DNA of 10,133 nt, from assembly GCA_034437535.1 (NCBI GenBank), contig DAOTTZ010000132.1, positions 1 through 10,133 on the forward strand, in the 5' to 3' direction. Shown one piece after another: positions 6,111 through 10,133 of this stretch; position 1 is the first letter of the stretch, and each line of letters begins with the position of its first letter. The notes below the pieces were generated by a model. The model made no database searches and was not told where the DNA came from. It saw nothing but the letters and a program-made list of their open reading frames with translations. The stretch comes from J038 sp034437535. Lineage in GTDB: Bacteria > Chloroflexota > Anaerolineae > Aggregatilineales > Phototrophicaceae. Made by a program: the position numbers and the translations under genes.

Positions 6111-8561
6111 ATGTCCGAAAAAGGCATCGCGCACGATCCAAAAGAATTACCCGTCATGCTCCCCGGTAAATTGATCGGGCGAGAGGCGGTGCTGGCCCAG
6201 GTCTATGCCCAGCTTAAAGAGAACAACACGACCTTGATCTATGGCGAGGCGGGCGTCGGCAAGACTGCTTTGGCGGCTACCCTGGCGACGGCCTATGCTC
6301 AGCAACCAGGCGGCGTCCTCTGGTTATCGGTCGATCATCCCCGGCTGGAAGAATTGTTAGTCCGGGTGGGCCGGGCCTATGATGTGAAAGAGATTACCAA
6401 TAGCGACACCCCGTTGGGCATGGTCGGCGCGGTGGAAAATACCCTGCGGACGAACAAACCCTTTATCGTGATTGATGGCGAGATCGACGGCGGTATTTTG
6501 GCCCGGTTCATCAGCCGTTGTGTGACGGATCTGCCGGTGTTGGTCGCCACGCCAGAGCCGCACGTCGGTATGTGGGAGACCATCGAGGTGCCACGCCTGA
6601 CGACCGAGCAGGCCGTCGCCCTGTTCAAACGTGAAGGCCGGGTTGCGGTCAACGAAGATGAAAACGTGATCGCTCATATCGTTGATCTGGTTGATCCGTT
6701 GCCCTTCAGCGTGATTGTCGCGGCACGGGCCATGGTCGCCAGCAAGCGCACCCCGCCAGCCTTTGCAGACATCCTCGATCAGGTCGCGCAGAGCACCGAG
6801 CAAGGGCCGTCTGTCGCGCTGACGACCAGCTTCCGCACGCTTAACGGTGCGTTGCAGGGCCTCGTGTTGATGATGGGCGCGATGTTCGACGGGGGAGCCG
6901 GGCCGGAGTTGCTGAGTATGGTCAGCGGTGCGCCGCAAGAGTCGGTCGCGCAGGCCATGAACATCCTCACCCAGTTACACATCGTTGAGCGCATCAACCG
7001 TGCCGGGGATTTTTACTACAGGATGCATCCGATCACCCATGCTTTCGCCCGCCGGTATCTGGTCAATGCGGGCAAGCTGGAAGGCTTGCAGACCAAAGTC
7101 CGTACATCGGTCACACAATACGCCGCCAAATATTCCACCGGCCAGAACAACAGCGAACTCTACCGCGAGATGGATACCTTCCTGGCGACCGCCCGCTGGG
7201 CCAGGGAGAATGACCAAAAGCAGATCGCGCTGGAATTAGCTGACTTGCTCAACGGCGCGGGGGATTTCGTGCAAGCGTATAGCTATACTTATGAGATCGT
7301 CCAGATGCGTGATACCGGCGCACGCAGTACCGGGGCCTTCCCGGCTTACCCGGAAGACGCCCTGCCAGACGCGCCCATCCTGGATGAGGACGACGAAAGC
7401 AGTGAGTACGAAGTCGATGAAGACGCGCTGGAAGTCATCGACGAGAGCGAAGAAATCGACGTGGAGGAGACCAGCGGGGCGTTATCGCCCGAAGCCATGA
7501 TGGAACTCCCGCCGGAAAAGATCGACTTCGACGCGCAAGATGAGACTCAACTGCGGAGCTTACTGGGCCGCGTCCGCCAGGAAGACGATGTGGATAGTCA
7601 GATCGAGATCTTGCAATCCATTGGGGATCGTCAGGTCGAAAAAGGCATGGAGAACGAGGCCATCTCCACCTATAACGAATTGCTAGAAGCCTATGAAGCG
7701 CAAGATGATGACGACGGCACGCTGGAAACGCTGGATATGCTCTCTGCGTTGATGGTCAAGACGGGCAACGCGCAACCGGCTGTCATGCACGCGACACGCG
7801 GCATCAAGCTGGCGCAAGATCTCAGCGACCGTGAGAACTTGCTCCAACTTTACATGACCCTGGGCGACGCCCGGCAACAACTCGGTGAATCCGGCCAGGC
7901 CATTGACGATTACACCGAAGCCTTATCGGTAGCGCGTCAAACCGACGACACACAACATGAGGCCATCGTGTTGTATAAGCTGGGCTTTGCCCAATTAGAT
8001 GACGGCGACACACCTACTGCCATTGATACCTTCGAGCAAGCCCTGAGTCTGTTCAAAACGCAGAACAAGCGCGGATACGAAGGCCGCGTGATGGGCGGCC
8101 TGGGGAGTGCTTATGGCGACCTGGAACGGTGGGAGGAAGCGGTCAGCTTCCACACATCCGCTTTGTATATCGCCCGTGAGGTGATCGACAAAGAAGAGGA
8201 AGCCCTGCAATTGAGCAGTCTGGCATATGCCGCGCTCCGGGCGGGGAATTTGTCGGAGTCACTCCTACGTTATCGTCAGGCTTTACATCTGGCATTTGAA
8301 GCTGGTGATAAGGACAACATCGTCAGCTTACTGGTCGATGTCTCGCGCCTGCTGATGCGAAGCCGGCGGCACGCCCACATCACTGAGCTACTGCTCGATA
8401 CCGCCGCTGAATATGAAGCTAATGACAAAGATATTGTACAACTGCGGCAAAAGCTGGAAGATGTGCAGACCCAGGCCGAAGAACACGGTACCATGCAAAA
8501 GCCGGTCAAAGGGGATGCCCGGCGTTACGCCGCCAATGCTTACCGGTTGTTAGAAGAATAA
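6111..8561 (+). CDS. STAND-class NTPase (NB-ARC-like) with C-terminal TPR repeats
   Basis: An 816-residue cytoplasmic protein. Residues 15-30 carry the LPGKLIGREAVL entry typical of NB-ARC/STAND modules. Walker A is GEAGVGKT (45-52), Walker B is FIVIDGE (118-124, D122), sensor-like strand VLVATPEP (143-150), GxP-like DPLPFSV (195-201), then a winged-helix region (about 240-310) ending in YYRMHPITHAFA, where MHP (305-307) stands at the MHD position. After a helical stretch comes an acidic disordered linker (about 415-475, runs such as DEDDESSEYEVDED). From about 480 to 735 there are TPR-like helix pairs, e.g. EAISTYNELLEAYE, QAIDDYTEALSVA, TAIDTFEQALSLF, EAVSFHTSALYIA and SLLRYRQALHLAF; the end is a coiled, charged helix. 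STAND proteins are ATP-switched scaffolds in signalling, transcription or defence. No N-terminal effector, DNA-binding or protease domain is present, so the output is unknown. ATG 6111 has GAGG 6 nt upstream; an in-frame ATG at 6075 lies at the predicted transcript start and lacks one. Confidence 0.88.
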   Translation: MSEKGIAHDPKELPVMLPGKLIGREAVLAQVYAQLKENNTTLIYGEAGVGKTALAATLATAYAQQPGGVLWLSVDHPRLEELLVRVGRAYDVKEITNSDTPLGMVGAVENTLRTNKPFIVIDGEIDGGILARFISRCVTDLPVLVATPEPHVGMWETIEVPRLTTEQAVALFKREGRVAVNEDENVIAHIVDLVDPLPFSVIVAARAMVASKRTPPAFADILDQVAQSTEQGPSVALTTSFRTLNGALQGLVLMMGAMFDGGAGPELLSMVSGAPQESVAQAMNILTQLHIVERINRAGDFYYRMHPITHAFARRYLVNAGKLEGLQTKVRTSVTQYAAKYSTGQNNSELYREMDTFLATARWARENDQKQIALELADLLNGAGDFVQAYSYTYEIVQMRDTGARSTGAFPAYPEDALPDAPILDEDDESSEYEVDEDALEVIDESEEIDVEETSGALSPEAMMELPPEKIDFDAQDETQLRSLLGRVRQEDDVDSQIEILQSIGDRQVEKGMENEAISTYNELLEAYEAQDDDDGTLETLDMLSALMVKTGNAQPAVMHATRGIKLAQDLSDRENLLQLYMTLGDARQQLGESGQAIDDYTEALSVARQTDDTQHEAIVLYKLGFAQLDDGDTPTAIDTFEQALSLFKTQNKRGYEGRVMGGLGSAYGDLERWEEAVSFHTSALYIAREVIDKEEEALQLSSLAYAALRAGNLSESLLRYRQALHLAFEAGDKDNIVSLLVDVSRLLMRSRRHAHITELLLDTAAEYEANDKDIVQLRQKLEDVQTQAEEHGTMQKPVKGDARRYAANAYRLLEE

Positions 8562-8588
8562 CCGTATCGGGCTGGATTCTGTCTGGTC

Positions 8589-8597
8589 TGGTACACT
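8589..8597 (+). promoter_or_regulatory. Predicted extended -10 promoter of tsaD
   Basis: TGG followed by TACACT (8592-8597) lies in the 72-bp gap between the STAND gene and tsaD, 36 nt before the ATG. No clear -35 is seen. It would let tsaD be expressed independently of the STAND gene. Confidence 0.45.
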
Positions 8598-8633
8598 AAA
8601 CAGATCCAACGACGTACAGATAGGTAGAGGCCC

Positions 8634-9710
8634 ATGCACATTCTTGGAATCGAGTCTTCCTGCGATGAGACCGCCGCCGCCGTCGTGATCGACGGACGTG
8701 TGATGGCGAGTAATGTCATCGCTTCGCAGATCGACCTGCACGCGGAATATGGCGGTGTCTTCCCGGAACTAGCATCACGGGCACACGTTGAGGCCATCAG
8801 CGCAGTCGTGAATCAAGCTGTGACGGATGCTGGCATCACGCATGAACAACTGGATGCGGTCGCGGTGACCCAGGGGCCGGGGTTGGTTGGCTCATTGTTG
8901 GTCGGCATCAATTATGCCAAAGGACTGGCCCTGACCGCCGGTAAACCTCTGTTGGGGATCAATCATCTGGAAGGTCATGTCTATTCACTCTGGCTGACTC
9001 AACCCTTTCGTGAGCCAGAATTTCCGGTGCTGGTATTGATCGTCAGTGGCGGCCACACCGAACTCCTGTTGATGACCGGGCATGGGCAATATGAGCGACT
9101 CGGCGGCACCATTGACGACGCGGCGGGTGAGGCGTTCGACAAGGTTGGGCGTCTGCTGGATCTACCGTTCCCCGGTGGGCCGAACATCGAACAGAGCGCA
9201 CAGATGGGCAATGCCGCCGCCTTCAACTTCCCGCGTGCCTTACGTGATGACAGTTACGACTTCAGCTTTTCCGGGTTGAAGACCGCCGTCATGCGCGAGG
9301 TGACCGTCAAGCAGAATGCGGAAGCCCGCAACAAGAAGCAAAAGCGCGGATCTGGCCGTAAGGCACAATTGCGGGCCGATGTCTCGGTGAATGATGTCGC
9401 GGCCAGCTTTCAAGAAGCCCTGGTCGAAATCCTGGTCGAGAAGACGGCCCGTGCCGCCAAGAAGCACAGCGCGACCGAGATCTTTCTTTCCGGCGGGGTG
9501 AGTGCCAACAGTCGTCTACGAACGCTGATGAAGCGCGAGACCGATCTGCCGGTGCGCTACCCGCCGTTGAATCTGTGTACAGACAATGCGGCAATGATCG
9601 CGGCGGCGGCCTATTATCGTTATGGCGAGGCCATCCAGGCCGGCACGCTGACCGCCGACCTGAGCATGGATGTGCGGACGATGTGGCCGCTCACGGCGGA
9701 TGCGTACTGA
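8634..9710 (+). CDS. tsaD: tRNA N6-adenosine threonylcarbamoyltransferase TsaD
   Basis: A 358-residue TsaD (Kae1/Gcp/YgjD) protein. With TsaB and TsaE it transfers the threonylcarbamoyl group from TC-AMP to A37 of ANN-decoding tRNAs (t6A). Signatures: GIESSCDETAAAVV at the N-terminus, ELASRAHVE (45-53), NHLEGHVYS (110-118) with metal ligands H111 and H115, the SGGHTE ATP loop (138-143), the SGLKTAV segment (213-219), SGGVSANSRLR (286-296) and CTDNAAMI (315-322) with third ligand D317. Length is slightly above the usual 335-345 because of a basic loop at about 226-249 (many K/R) between SGLK and the VAASFQ helix. The start is firm because the family begins at this ATG; GAGG is only 3 nt away and AGG 9 nt away, so the binding site is imperfect. 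No tsaB or tsaE is in the window. The stop is followed 2 nt later by the XisH-like start. Confidence 0.95.
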   Translation: MHILGIESSCDETAAAVVIDGRVMASNVIASQIDLHAEYGGVFPELASRAHVEAISAVVNQAVTDAGITHEQLDAVAVTQGPGLVGSLLVGINYAKGLALTAGKPLLGINHLEGHVYSLWLTQPFREPEFPVLVLIVSGGHTELLLMTGHGQYERLGGTIDDAAGEAFDKVGRLLDLPFPGGPNIEQSAQMGNAAAFNFPRALRDDSYDFSFSGLKTAVMREVTVKQNAEARNKKQKRGSGRKAQLRADVSVNDVAASFQEALVEILVEKTARAAKKHSATEIFLSGGVSANSRLRTLMKRETDLPVRYPPLNLCTDNAAMIAAAAYYRYGEAIQAGTLTADLSMDVRTMWPLTADAY

Positions 9711-9712
9711 GC

Positions 9713-10081
9713 ATGTCTCGGCTAGATCGGTGTCATCAGGCCCTTGTTGCTGGATTAGAAAAGGACGGTTGGCAGGTTTCTTCTCATCCGTTCCCGATTG
9801 TCGTGCCGTCTCATCGTCCCTTGCTGGCCGACATCCGAGCGATACAGGACACAAACGAGATTCTGATTGTGGAAGTCAAGTGTTTTCCTAAAGAAACGCT
9901 TGATGAATTGTATACAGCCGTTGGGCAATATCTTGTATATCGTAATTTAATGCGGAAAATGGAGATACCCTATCCGTTGTACCTGGCTGTTCCGGCAGGT
10001 GCTTATCACAGGCTGATCCAACCAGTAGTTAAACTTCAGAATAATTTTACAGGAGCGCAGAAAAAATACCGCCAAAACTGA
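9713..10081 (+). CDS. xisH: XisH-family protein (PD-(D/E)XK nuclease fold), C-terminally divergent
   Basis: A 122-residue protein resembling XisH, named for control of fdxN-element excision in heterocystous cyanobacteria and since found widely as xisH-xisI pairs of unclear role. Matches recalled from the family: ALVAGLEKDGW (10-20), LIVEVKCF (51-58), AVGQYLVYR (69-77) and LYLAVP (89-94). A PD-(D/E)XK nuclease-like core is visible as D40 with E54-V-K56, so nuclease or nuclease-derived activity is possible but unproven. The expected C-terminal strand with a '..VFD...E.I..W' type motif is absent: after LAVPAGAYH the sequence is VVKLQNNFTGAQKKYRQN and stops, about 15 residues shorter than typical. 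No frame past 10020 restores that motif by eye. The ATG 9713 is 2 nt after the tsaD TGA, suggesting translational coupling; reading further upstream in frame gives tsaD out-of-frame sequence. Codons are more AT-ending than in tsaD, a sign of later acquisition. No XisI start is seen in the remaining 52 nt. Confidence 0.7.
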   Translation: MSRLDRCHQALVAGLEKDGWQVSSHPFPIVVPSHRPLLADIRAIQDTNEILIVEVKCFPKETLDELYTAVGQYLVYRNLMRKMEIPYPLYLAVPAGAYHRLIQPVVKLQNNFTGAQKKYRQN

Positions 10082-10133
10082 TCTGAAGACGTGAAAACGC
10101 TGAAAAACGCGCCTCTAATATCAAAACACAAGC

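Noticed and set aside
9575..9712. Upstream extension of the XisH-like gene into tsaD
   Set aside because: The translation is out-of-frame tsaD sequence rich in G, R and H; XisH similarity begins only at ATG 9713.
10091..10133. Possible GTG start of a downstream gene (xisI)
   Set aside because: The 14 visible residues (VKTLKNAPLISKHK) do not resemble XisI and the binding site is weak; too little sequence to call.
1..10133. CRISPR array, tRNA or rRNA gene, complete insertion sequence
   Set aside because: No regularly spaced repeats, cloverleaf-like segments, rRNA-like stretches, transposase or terminal inverted repeats were seen on reading both strands.

Overview
The window reads as chromosomal DNA of a free-living bacterium. 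The best guess is a Chloroflexota member (Anaerolineae-like). This is inferred from the gene mix (bacterial indoleamine 2,3-dioxygenase, a large NB-ARC/TPR protein, a secreted WD40-like protein, a two-helix membrane protein of a type I associate with that phylum), the moderately high GC content and the GC-rich third codon positions. No rRNA or tRNA marker is present, so the assignment is not proven.

Layout. Left edge (1-525): the tail of an unknown gene (3-86) runs into a 5'-truncated-looking orphan ORF (70-525), which ends at a strong bidirectional hairpin (545-580) shared with dps. Stress/amino-acid block (607-2449): dps (minus) and kbl, glycine C-acetyltransferase (plus), diverge from one intergenic region. 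A 13-bp palindrome there covers the dps -35. A GC-rich hairpin (2458-2482) separates kbl from the convergent next gene. Envelope pair (2490-4196, minus): a two-TM membrane protein and, 72 bp downstream, a signal-peptide-bearing beta-propeller protein. Tryptophan/molybdopterin block (4274-6036): an indoleamine 2,3-dioxygenase (minus) and moaB (plus) diverge from about 100 bp. A perfect 13-bp palindrome there overlaps the likely promoter elements of both. Right block (6111-10081, plus): a STAND NTPase with C-terminal TPRs, tsaD (tRNA t6A synthesis), and a XisH-family protein whose ATG lies 2 nt after the tsaD stop.

Most genes look like single transcription units with their own promoter rather than one pathway operon. 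Several predicted promoters share an extended -10 of the form TGG-TANANT. Codon usage is GC-ending through the core genes and becomes AT-richer at both ends (before about position 160 and after about 9713), which suggests accessory DNA on both flanks. I see no complete mobile element, terminal inverted repeats, CRISPR array or tRNA. The most interesting points are the XisH-like nuclease-fold gene coupled to tsaD with a divergent C-terminus and no visible XisI partner, the effector-less STAND protein, and a terminator hairpin that also forms the leader of the next gene.
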